From the NCBI RefSeq assembly GCF_016593255.1, contig NZ_AP023212.1, forward strand, positions 2,233,890-2,297,889: a stretch of DNA of 64,000 nt, written 5' to 3'. This document shows, piece after piece, positions 17,686 through 25,977 of this stretch; position 1 is the stretch's first letter, and the number at the start of each line of letters is the position of its first letter. Under the pieces are notes generated by a model. That model made no database searches. It was not told the DNA's origin and saw only the letters and a program-made list of their open reading frames with translations. The stretch is from Hydrogenimonas urashimensis (GTDB lineage Bacteria; Campylobacterota; Campylobacteria; Campylobacterales; Hydrogenimonadaceae). The translations under genes were made by a program, and so were the position numbers.

Positions 17686-18159
17686 TCAAAGCGCGATGCC
17701 GAAATAGCGGATAGCCTGCAGGACGAGAGCGCTGCTGAGACCCGCTGCCGCACCGGCGACGATATCGTCGCCCATGACACCCCATCCGCCTGGCGCATCG
17801 CGGTCGATACGTCCGATGAGAGAGGGTTTCCAGATGTCATAGAGGCGAAAGAAGAGGAAACTGAAAAACGCCGCAGGCAGCGTCGCTCCGCTGATGCAAA
17901 GCGCCAACCAGATGCCGGCGATTTCGTCGATGACAATACGTGAATCGTCATGGATGCCCGTCCGCACTTCGTAGAGAGAGGTCATTTTGACTCCGAAGAG
18001 AAACACGAGAATCGTCAGAAGAAAAAGGGTTTCTGCGGGAAAATAGCGCAACATCGCGATACCCAGTATTAGCCCGACGAGAGTTCCCCATGTTCCAGGA
18101 GCCTTGGGCAAAAAACCGCTCCCAAGGCCTGCGAGAAAGAGTTTTTCCTGTAAATTCAT
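17686..18159 (-). CDS. pgpA: Phosphatidylglycerophosphatase A
   Basis: This 157-residue inner-membrane enzyme removes phosphate from phosphatidylglycerol-phosphate in phospholipid synthesis. Family signatures are present: GSGFLPKAPGTWGTLVG at the start, DSRIVIDEIAGIWLALCI in the centre, and FRLYDIWKPSLIGRIDRDAPGGWGVMGDDIVAG split across the C-terminal half, with the Asp residues expected to bind Mg2+. GGAGG precedes ATG 18159. It lies in the block whose order resembles C. jejuni Cj1607-Cj1610 as I recall it. Confidence 0.93.
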   Translation of the reverse strand: MNLQEKLFLAGLGSGFLPKAPGTWGTLVGLILGIAMLRYFPAETLFLLTILVFLFGVKMTSLYEVRTGIHDDSRIVIDEIAGIWLALCISGATLPAAFFSFLFFRLYDIWKPSLIGRIDRDAPGGWGVMGDDIVAGAAAGLSSALVLQAIRYFGIAL

Positions 18160-18201
18160 GATGAAAACCTCCGGATTGTTATCATGAGAGGGACACCGCT
18201 T

Positions 18202-19398
18202 CTATTTCAATGACGAAGTCTGATAGAGCTTCATCAATTTGATGTAGAACTCCTCTTCGCTCTGGCTTTCCAACAGGCCGGAGCCTGGCATCAGGTCGTA
18301 ATAGAGTTTCTCCAGGTTTTCGAAACGGTTTGGGAAGAGATGGGCGAGGATCATCGCAGAGATCTCTTTGCGTATCAGAACCGCCGGCGGCAGGAGCCCT
18401 TCTTTGAGCAGTTCCAGGATCGAGTCGGCATGATAGGAGATGTGGTGATGTTCGCCGTGGGGACATGTTTTGTTGCTCACCAGTGTGCGGCAGATGTCGC
18501 AGTAGGCATATTCGGGTGCCGTTTCGATTTGTATGCTGAATCCCTTGAGATGATCGAAGACCGACTGGATGCGATTCTTGTCGTAGAAGCTTCCCAACCC
18601 TGCGTGGTTCTGGCCGATGACCAGTTCGTCGCACCCGAAGTTTTCGGCGACGAGGGCGTCGAGAATCACTTCGTTGTAACCGGCGAAGATGTAGGTGTAT
18701 TCCAGCGGCACGATGAGAACGCGGCTTGCCGGCAGGTAGTTTTTGACGAAGTAGTCCATCGACCGGTAGCGCAGGTCGTAGGGAAGGGCGGGATCTTCGC
18801 GGTAGGGTTTGAAAAGGAAGATCACCACGAGGTCGGAGCGGTCGAGCGTGGTGCGGATAAGCCGCTCGTGAGCCCGGTGGAGGGGACGGGCCGCCATCAT
18901 CAGCGCGCTGGTCTTTTTCGCGCCTATCCGGTTTTTTGCCGTCTGTATCTTCTCCTTGATTTGTCTGTACCCGGGGTATTCGACGTGGTAATGTCCGCTG
19001 ATGGCGTAATGCCCGAGGCGTTTCAGGGTCGCCTGGACACCGGGATGGGAGGGGTTCTGGGTGCCGTAGATTTCCCGCACACGCGCCTGGGGGTCAATCT
19101 CGAAAACCTCTTGCGTTTCGATCCAGCCGACCGGTTCGTGGTCGACCATCAGGATTACCTTCTCTCCGGGATGGAGCGATTTGAGCATCTCTTCGTTGCG
19201 TCGTCCTTTGGGTGCCAGGATGAAAGGGAAGGGAAAGCTATGGTTTTTGTAGCATTTGCTTTTTGTCACCTCTTCCGCGGTTTTTTGATCCATCAGACCA
19301 TCGACCGGTTTGAGCAGTCCCTCCTGGACCAGCGCCAGTGTGGAGAGCGCTTCGCGATCGATATAGAGGGTTTTTTCACTTCTTTTTGAAGATGCCAT
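18202..19398 (-). CDS. Divergent ATP-sulfurylase-like protein (Cj1609 type)
   Basis: This 398-residue protein aligns by eye with ATP sulfurylase. An N-terminal PUA-like part precedes a nucleotidyltransferase core with PLHRAHERL (the HxxH at residues 174 and 177) and IGQNHAGLG. A zinc-site-like cluster CDIC, an 8-residue gap, C, then HGEHHH follows. The sulfate-binding QxRN that normally precedes PLHRAHE is replaced by MMAAR, and the usual SGTxxR C-terminal segment is absent. Sulfate activation is therefore doubtful. It could be a nucleotidyltransferase for another substrate. ATG 19398 overlaps the end of the regulator gene by 23 bases. Confidence 0.7.
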   Translation of the reverse strand: MASSKRSEKTLYIDREALSTLALVQEGLLKPVDGLMDQKTAEEVTKSKCYKNHSFPFPFILAPKGRRNEEMLKSLHPGEKVILMVDHEPVGWIETQEVFEIDPQARVREIYGTQNPSHPGVQATLKRLGHYAISGHYHVEYPGYRQIKEKIQTAKNRIGAKKTSALMMAARPLHRAHERLIRTTLDRSDLVVIFLFKPYREDPALPYDLRYRSMDYFVKNYLPASRVLIVPLEYTYIFAGYNEVILDALVAENFGCDELVIGQNHAGLGSFYDKNRIQSVFDHLKGFSIQIETAPEYAYCDICRTLVSNKTCPHGEHHHISYHADSILELLKEGLLPPAVLIRKEISAMILAHLFPNRFENLEKLYYDLMPGSGLLESQSEEEFYIKLMKLYQTSSLK

Positions 19399-20272
19399 AC
19401 TTTTTCCTCTTTTCCCAGAGTGATTTTCGGGAGATGCCAAGCTTTTTGCTCAACTCCGTGTCGGGAAATTTGCTCTGGTAGTTGTGGATGATGAATTTGA
19501 CGTAATCGTCAATCGTAAGAATCTCCGTGCGGTCGAAGATTTTGTGTTCGCTTACCAGCTCAAGGGTTTTCAGACCCGCCACCTCGTCTTCGAATTTCTC
19601 TGTCGTGGATGTGATGACGTCCCGACCTGCGATCGCTTCGAGAAAGGCTTCCCTTTCGCTTTTTTTGAGAGTCTGGAACTCCGGCATATAGGCGATATAG
19701 TCATCGTCCAGCGTCTTTAGCGCCTCCAGGGAGGATGAATCGCCCAGGGGAAGGTATTTCAAAGGGCGTTCCAATTCCTCTGCGAGTTTGAAGGCGTATG
19801 CGTCGGCCTGTTTCTGGTAGTTGGTCTTGACCATCAGGGGAAGAGAAGAGAGCAGGGAGTCAGGCAGCTGGATATTCTTGAGCTGGTGGTCGAGATACTC
19901 TTCGTAGAAAGCGCACCGTTTCTGAAGCTTTCTGAAATCGTGATAGTGGTTGATCTTACGGATCAGCTCTTCGATCATGAAGGGTTTTTGGATATAGTCG
20001 TGCGCACCGGCCTTGAGAGGGTCGGTGACGGTATCGTTGCTGATGTAAGAGACCATCAGAAGAATGATTTCGTTCGCAAAACTTTGGATGACAGGGTAGA
20101 AATCCTGCCCCGAAAGATTGGTGGATAGCAAGATTACATCGTAGCGTCCGCTGTTCTCGTTGAGGGCGTCGTTGACAGTCGCGTAAATATCGCATTCGTG
20201 GCCGAAGTCGATCAGTTTGCCTGCAATGCTCTGGGCAAGGTAGATTTCATCTTCGATAATCAGTATTCTCAT
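19376..20272 (-). CDS. Atypical orphan response regulator, HP1021/Cj1608 type
   Basis: This 298-residue regulator has an N-terminal receiver (about 1-115) and a Fis-like helix-turn-helix at the C-terminus (ELSKKLGISRKSLWEKRKKYG). The acidic pocket (E7, D8) and Lys96 are present, but the phosphorylated Asp is Ser50 (YDVILLSTNLSG). That substitution is known for Helicobacter pylori HP1021, a phosphorylation-independent, redox-responsive regulator that also binds the replication origin. Only two Cys (27 and 120) are visible, fewer than in HP1021. Gene position between ispDF and an ATP-sulfurylase-like gene matches Cj1608. Its start overlaps the ispDF stop by 4 bases. Confidence 0.85.
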   Translation of the reverse strand: MRILIIEDEIYLAQSIAGKLIDFGHECDIYATVNDALNENSGRYDVILLSTNLSGQDFYPVIQSFANEIILLMVSYISNDTVTDPLKAGAHDYIQKPFMIEELIRKINHYHDFRKLQKRCAFYEEYLDHQLKNIQLPDSLLSSLPLMVKTNYQKQADAYAFKLAEELERPLKYLPLGDSSSLEALKTLDDDYIAYMPEFQTLKKSEREAFLEAIAGRDVITSTTEKFEDEVAGLKTLELVSEHKIFDRTEILTIDDYVKFIIHNYQSKFPDTELSKKLGISRKSLWEKRKKYGIFKKK

Positions 20273-21402
20273 GGTCGTGTCCAGTCAAAAAGTTTCAAAG
20301 TGGCAGATGCCTGAACAGCGACACCCTCTTTCCGGCCGACGAAACCGAGTTTTTCTGTTGTCGTCGCCTTGATATTCATATATTGCGGAGAAATGCCGAG
20401 CAGTTCGGCGAGCCGGAAACGCATGGAATCTTTGTAAGGGCCGATTTTCGGGATTTGGGCCATGATCGTGATGTCGGCTTGGAGAATTTCGAAACCGGTA
20501 TGGGTGAGCAGATGGACCACATGGCGAAGAAGTTTGGCCGAATCGGCGCCGGCCCATGCCGCTTCGGTGTCGGGGAAAAGTTCACCGATGTCGCCCATCC
20601 CGGCAGCGCCCATCAGAGCGTCGATAAGTGCATGAATGGCGACATCGCCGTCGGAGTGGGCCCTGAAGCCGTAAGGCGCGTCAACCTGCACGCCGCCCAG
20701 GAGCATCGGTTTGTTCTCTTCGAAAGCGTGCACATCGAAACCCGTCCCCGTAAAACGAGCCGTCATGTCGGGAGGGGTGAGGCACGGAAGCAGTGCAATG
20801 TCTTCGCTGAAGGTGAGCTTGTGCAAAGAGGCGTCGCCGCCGACAAATGCTACTTTTCCACCCATTTGATGGATGGCGCTGCTTTCGTCGGTGAATTCCC
20901 GCTCCGTGGCGAGGGCTTTTTTCAGCATTGCCGTTCGGCTGAGCTGAGGTGTCTGGATGCGTAACAGATGTTTGCGGTCGATGGGCCTGCCCTCGTAATA
21001 GACAGTGTCGGGTACCGGCAGGGCCGGAACGGCACAGTCGGCCGTTTCGACAGCCGCCTGAAGGGTTTTGCACAGGGTCTTGTTGACACAGGGACGCGCC
21101 ACGTCGCTGACCAGTACCAGCGGCGTATGGACCGTTTCGAGGGCATTTTTCAAAGAGGCGTGCCGGCTTGCCCCTCCTTCGACGAAAGTGACCTTCCTGT
21201 CGTCGATATGCCTTTTCATATAATGGAGTTCGTCCGAATGCCCGACAACAATGAGATCTTTGAACAGACGCATGGCCCGGAAGGTTTCAAGAACATGTAG
21301 CCAAAGAGGGACGCTTCCGATGCGAAGCCACTGTTTTTTGACAGGTTTTTGAAATCGGGTCGCTTCGCCTGCCGCGAGCAGCACGAGTGTTAAATCAGAC
21401 AA
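20269..21402 (-). CDS. ispDF: Bifunctional IspD/IspF of the MEP isoprenoid pathway
   Basis: This is a 377-residue fusion. IspD occupies about 1-210: LVLLAAGEATRFQ is the CTP-binding loop, and LVSDVARPCV and IHQMGGKVAFVGGD follow. IspF occupies about 218-377, with metal ligands in TGFDVHAF and HSDGDVAIHALIDALMGAAGMGDIGELFPD (split by the active-site loop) and the end region TTTEKLGFVGRKEG. It makes CDP-methylerythritol and then the cyclodiphosphate, two non-consecutive steps of the pathway. The fused form is usual in Campylobacterota. It is transcribed away from thiC. Confidence 0.95.
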   Translation of the reverse strand: MSDLTLVLLAAGEATRFQKPVKKQWLRIGSVPLWLHVLETFRAMRLFKDLIVVGHSDELHYMKRHIDDRKVTFVEGGASRHASLKNALETVHTPLVLVSDVARPCVNKTLCKTLQAAVETADCAVPALPVPDTVYYEGRPIDRKHLLRIQTPQLSRTAMLKKALATEREFTDESSAIHQMGGKVAFVGGDASLHKLTFSEDIALLPCLTPPDMTARFTGTGFDVHAFEENKPMLLGGVQVDAPYGFRAHSDGDVAIHALIDALMGAAGMGDIGELFPDTEAAWAGADSAKLLRHVVHLLTHTGFEILQADITIMAQIPKIGPYKDSMRFRLAELLGISPQYMNIKATTTEKLGFVGRKEGVAVQASATLKLFDWTRP

Positions 21403-21494
21403 AAATACTCCTAAATAACCTTATGTGTTACGAAAGTATACACAAGAAAAGCTTGCTTTTATCTTTTTTGTGCTAATTTTTGACACTCAAGTAG

Positions 21495-22865
<1,371 letters not shown>

Positions 22866-22886
22866 GCCCGCGAAGCTGGCGCGTCA

Positions 22887-22980
22887 TTGGTCGTCGGTCG
22901 TTAGAGAGGAACCCCTTTTTCCCATTCAAAGAGGGCCGAAGGCCCGTTCCAACGACCAACGACCAACGACTAACGACTAA
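22887..22980. repeat. Nested inverted repeat of GGTCGTT-type heptamers between thiC and mrp
   Basis: The left arm TTGGTCGTCGGTCGTTAG (22887-22904) and the right arm CCAACGACCAACGACCAA (22949-22966) are inverted copies with two mismatches. The right tract continues with further units to 22980. Inside lies a perfect GGGCC-GAA-GGCCC hairpin (22933-22945). The architecture matches 526-621: heptamer arms outside, a GC hairpin inside, stop codon on one side and ribosome-binding site on the other. It could act as a terminator-like or mRNA-stabilising structure, or as a mobile repeat. Confidence 0.65.
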
Positions 22981-23005
22981 AATTTAAAACCAAGGAGAAA
23001 TCTGT

Positions 23006-24145
23006 ATGACCGAAGAAAAAGTCAAAGAAGTACTGTCTACCGTTACCTATCCGGGATTCACGAAAGATGTCGTAACATTCGGATTTGTCAAAGGCATCGA
23101 AATCGACGGAGGCCGGGTGGCGGTGACGCTGGATATCACCTCCAGTGCACAGGAAGTGAAACAGCAGCTCGAAGATGAGATTCGCGAAAAACTGACACGC
23201 GAAGGCGCAGCGGAAGTGATCGTCATGATCCAGCAGCCCAAAATGCCCCGGGAAACCTCCAGCCACGGCAAGAACATCGCACCGCAGGTGAAGAACTTCG
23301 TCATGGTCAGCTCAGGAAAAGGGGGTGTTGGCAAGTCCACCACATCGGTCAACCTGGCGATCGCGCTGGCGATGGAAGGGAAAAAAGTGGGACTTCTTGA
23401 TGCCGATATTTACGGCCCGAATGTTCCGCGGATGATGGGAATCGAAGAGATGCGCCCCGAAGTGGTCGGCAACAAAGTCAAGCCCATCCAGGCCTATGGC
23501 GTGGAAGTGATGAGTATGGGTGTGTTGATGGAGGAGGGGCAGTCGCTCATCTGGCGGGGTGCCATGATTATGAAGGCAATCGAACAGTTCCTGCGCGACA
23601 TTCTCTGGAGCGATCTGGACGTGTTGGTCATCGACATGCCTCCGGGAACGGGTGATGCGCAGCTGACCCTGGCCCAGAGCGTGCCGGTGACCGCCGGTAT
23701 CACGGTCACGACGCCCCAGAAAGTCTCCCTGGACGACTCCCGCCGGAGCCTTGATATGTTCAAGAAACTCCATATCCCCATCGCCGGTGTCGTGGAGAAT
23801 ATGAGCGGTTTCATCTGCCCCAACTGTGGCACCGAGAGCGACATTTTCGGTCGCGGCACCGCCCAGGCGGTGGCCCAAGAGTACGGAACGACCCTGCTCG
23901 CGCAGATTCCCATCGAACCGGCAGTGCGCGAAGGGGGTGACGAAGGCAAGCCCATCACCTATCACTATCCTGAAAGCGAAACGGCCAAACGTTACATGAA
24001 AGCGGCCGAGAATCTGTGGCAGACGATTGAACAGATCAACGAAGAGGGCGGTGTGAGCAACGAAGCGATTCAGCCCACGACCCCTCCCGGTGTCAGCGCC
24101 TGCTCCACCGGCGGCCACAGCGGTGGAAGCTGCGGCACCCACTGA
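23006..24145 (+). CDS. Mrp/ApbC-family iron-sulfur cluster carrier ATPase
   Basis: This 379-residue protein has an N-terminal MIP18/DUF59 domain (about 1-85), then a ParA-like P-loop domain with the deviant Walker A SSGKGGVGKSTTSVNLA, LDADIYGPNVPRMMG and DMPPGTGDAQLT. The CxxC that holds a bridging [4Fe-4S] cluster at the dimer interface is FICPNCG. The C-terminus is Gly/Ser/His/Cys-rich (CSTGGHSGGSCGTH), which may also bind metal. Family members carry Fe-S clusters to apo-proteins; ThiC upstream is a possible client. AAGGAG precedes the start. Confidence 0.93.
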   Translation: MTEEKVKEVLSTVTYPGFTKDVVTFGFVKGIEIDGGRVAVTLDITSSAQEVKQQLEDEIREKLTREGAAEVIVMIQQPKMPRETSSHGKNIAPQVKNFVMVSSGKGGVGKSTTSVNLAIALAMEGKKVGLLDADIYGPNVPRMMGIEEMRPEVVGNKVKPIQAYGVEVMSMGVLMEEGQSLIWRGAMIMKAIEQFLRDILWSDLDVLVIDMPPGTGDAQLTLAQSVPVTAGITVTTPQKVSLDDSRRSLDMFKKLHIPIAGVVENMSGFICPNCGTESDIFGRGTAQAVAQEYGTTLLAQIPIEPAVREGGDEGKPITYHYPESETAKRYMKAAENLWQTIEQINEEGGVSNEAIQPTTPPGVSACSTGGHSGGSCGTH

Positions 24146-24260
24146 TTACTTCTCGTTTTATAACCGTACCTTCTCCCTTGCCTGTGGCGGCAGAGGAGAA
24201 GCACTTTTTTCTACTGCATGAAAAATACTGCAACTTCTACGATTCCACGAGTCAGCTTTT
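24146..24260. other. Intergenic left part without recognisable gene
   Basis: Together with the element at 24261-24511 this forms a gap of about 405 bases between mrp and the porin gene. I see no credible coding frame with a ribosome-binding site in 24146-24260 and no clear terminator. Confidence 0.5.
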
Positions 24261-24511
24261 TAAAAAACTGATGTCACGCAGTATACACCACCATCCGCCC
24301 AGCGAGAATGTATGCAATGCGAGGCGAAAAGGTTTGGGCGTAGCAGTGAATGCGTTATCGTTGGACCCCGAAAGGGCGGCACCATCGCCGCACAATCTCC
24401 GCGTTGCGACGGCATCGGCGTAGCTTTGGCTACGCCTCACCGTCGCGCCTTGCGCTTGCACGACGCTGATGCTGCGAAAGATGGTGTATATTGCGTAATA
24501 TCAGTTAAAAA
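24261..24511. mobile_element. MITE-like palindromic element with imperfect terminal inverted repeats
   Basis: The left end ACTGATGTCACGCAGTATAC (from 24267) and the right end, read on the minus strand as ACTGATATTACGCAATATAC (from 24505), match at 16 of 20 positions, and complementarity continues to the CACCAT end. Both ends are bordered by TAAAAA (24261-24266 and 24506-24511), a possible 6-bp target duplication, though low in complexity. The centre is a cruciform: GCGACGG (24406-24412) pairs with CCGTCGC (24440-24446), enclosing the perfect stem GGCGTAGC-TTTG-GCTACGCC (24417-24436). GGCGTAGC also occurs at 24337-24344. No transposase frame is present. Confidence 0.55.
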
Positions 24512-24513
24512 AA

Positions 24514-24522
24514 TGTTATACT
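24514..24522 (+). promoter_or_regulatory. Extended -10 promoter of the porin/sensor operon
   Basis: TGTTATACT is TGN plus TATACT, 29 bases upstream of ATG 24551. It lies directly beside the right end of the palindromic element, so insertion of that element may have set the upstream boundary of this promoter. Confidence 0.45.
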
Positions 24523-24550
24523 TGGCGGCTCTTGAAGAAGGATCTTGCTT

Positions 24551-25555
24551 ATGAATGGAAGATTTTTTTCACTGATACTATTGTTACTCTCTTTCTCCCT
24601 CTTTGCCCAGGAATCGGAATATAAACTTGGCAGAGGTATCAGAGTGGGGAAGCTCCCTCTTTATGCTGGGGGGTACTTTTCGTTGATGTATGAAGATCGT
24701 TCCCATGCTGGCAGGACATTGAAACTCGACGACGTTTCCCTGATGCTTTACGGAGAAAGCGGTCATTTTGGATATTTGGCCGAGATGGAAGCCAATGATG
24801 TCTACCGGGAGGATATTGGCGGCCCGGAGGCGGATGAAACGGTTCATGACCATTTTCATATCGAACGTCTCTATATCGACTATACTTTCGATGAAACGTA
24901 TACGTTAAGAGGCGGGAAGTTCAATTCTCCCATCGGTTTTTGGAATCTGACGCCGATCAACGTTCTTCGCGATACCACGTCCAACCCCGTGGTGACGGAA
25001 ATTCTTTTTCCCCGGTTTACGACAGGGGTGGATCTGCAATACAACGATTTCGAACATGCAACGACGATGGATTTAATGCTGCAGGCGACGAAAGATATGG
25101 ATACGCTTCTTAGCCGTGAAGTCTACAACAACGTCGATCTAAATAGACATTTCGCCTTGGGTCTGTCCGGCAACCGGGAAAACTGGAGTTACCATCTAAA
25201 CGGCGGCTATTTCCGTCTCGTCGATGAAAAATCCTATTACTATCTCTGTGCATCGGCCCAATATCTCTACCGAAAATGGAAAGTGCAGGGGGAGGTCGGT
25301 TCCCGGTTTGACAAGGAGAAGGCGGTTGTTCCCTATGTGGGGTATCTCCAGCTGCGATACCGCATCCAAGAGGGGCATGACGCGATCGTCAGGGTCGAAA
25401 GTTACGACAATCGGCAAAAAAAGCAAAGAGACACTTTCGGTGTTTTCGCCTACACCTACAGGCCATGGTATCCCGTCGCCATCAAAGGAGAGTATCAGTG
25501 GCATGCCATCGGTAGAAATGACAGATTCCTACTCTCCTTTTCCATGCTCTTTTAG
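24551..25555 (+). CDS. Outer-membrane beta-barrel porin (OprO/OprP-like)
   Basis: This 334-residue exported protein has a signal peptide ending near FSLFAQ and alternating aromatic/hydrophobic strands throughout (for example YAGGYFSLMYEDR, ERLYIDYTFDETYTLRGGKFNSP split across strands, YVGYLQLRYRIQ). It ends in Phe (FSMLF), the outer-membrane assembly signal. The segment GKFNSPIGFWN resembles phosphate-selective porins and related channels. Its genetic partners are a PstS-like periplasmic protein and a sensor kinase. Substrate unknown. ATG 24551 follows GAAGGATC. The TTG at 24545 is less likely. Confidence 0.75.
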   Translation: MNGRFFSLILLLLSFSLFAQESEYKLGRGIRVGKLPLYAGGYFSLMYEDRSHAGRTLKLDDVSLMLYGESGHFGYLAEMEANDVYREDIGGPEADETVHDHFHIERLYIDYTFDETYTLRGGKFNSPIGFWNLTPINVLRDTTSNPVVTEILFPRFTTGVDLQYNDFEHATTMDLMLQATKDMDTLLSREVYNNVDLNRHFALGLSGNRENWSYHLNGGYFRLVDEKSYYYLCASAQYLYRKWKVQGEVGSRFDKEKAVVPYVGYLQLRYRIQEGHDAIVRVESYDNRQKKQRDTFGVFAYTYRPWYPVAIKGEYQWHAIGRNDRFLLSFSMLF

Positions 25556-25563
25556 GAATAGAC

Positions 25564-25977
25564 ATGGTAAGGCGGTTGGCTTTCATCCTTTTGCTTGGCC
25601 TCATACTAAGGGCTGAAGATCTGCTTGTCGTGACCAATCCCTCCAACGATATAGGCCCGCTCGACGCGGTGCAGCTGCGGCAAATTTACCTTGGGAAACG
25701 GCGTTACTGGAAAACGTTGAAACTCTTTCCGATCAATCTTCCGCCTGGCAATCCGCTGCGAAGAAAATTTGAAATCCATCTTTTGCATATGACACCTTCG
25801 GCTTTGGATGCCTACTGGATGAAAGAGCATTACCTCGGTCGCCGTCCGCCATATCGCGTGGAATCAATTGAAAGTGTCATACGTTTCGTGAAAAAACTCA
25901 AAGGTGCCATCGGCTATATTCCACAGCATCGCATGAGCCGGGATCTGAAAGTGATATATCGGATTGAAGATGAATGA
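25564..25977 (+). CDS. Small PstS-like periplasmic binding protein
   Basis: This 137-residue exported protein has a short signal peptide (cleavage near LRAED) and a single PBP-like domain of the PstS type: LLVVTNPSNDIGPLDAVQLRQIYLGKR split by the first loop, then a C-terminal FVKKLKGAIGYIPQHRM where PstS proteins have GAIGYV. At about half the size of true PstS it is a stand-alone domain, and no ABC permease or ATPase is nearby. It more likely presents a ligand to the adjacent sensor kinase than feeds a transporter. Its end overlaps the kinase start by 8 bases. Confidence 0.7.
   Translation: MVRRLAFILLLGLILRAEDLLVVTNPSNDIGPLDAVQLRQIYLGKRRYWKTLKLFPINLPPGNPLRRKFEIHLLHMTPSALDAYWMKEHYLGRRPPYRVESIESVIRFVKKLKGAIGYIPQHRMSRDLKVIYRIEDE

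Noticed and set aside
21447..21460. AAAAGCTTGCTTTT as a terminator
   Set aside because: The stem is short and AT-rich and lies in the divergent promoter region, so it is more likely incidental or an operator.
24217..24240. Third copy of the TTCATGAAAA repeat near 24218
   Set aside because: Only CATGAAAAA matches; the second TTCAT is absent at 11-bp phasing.
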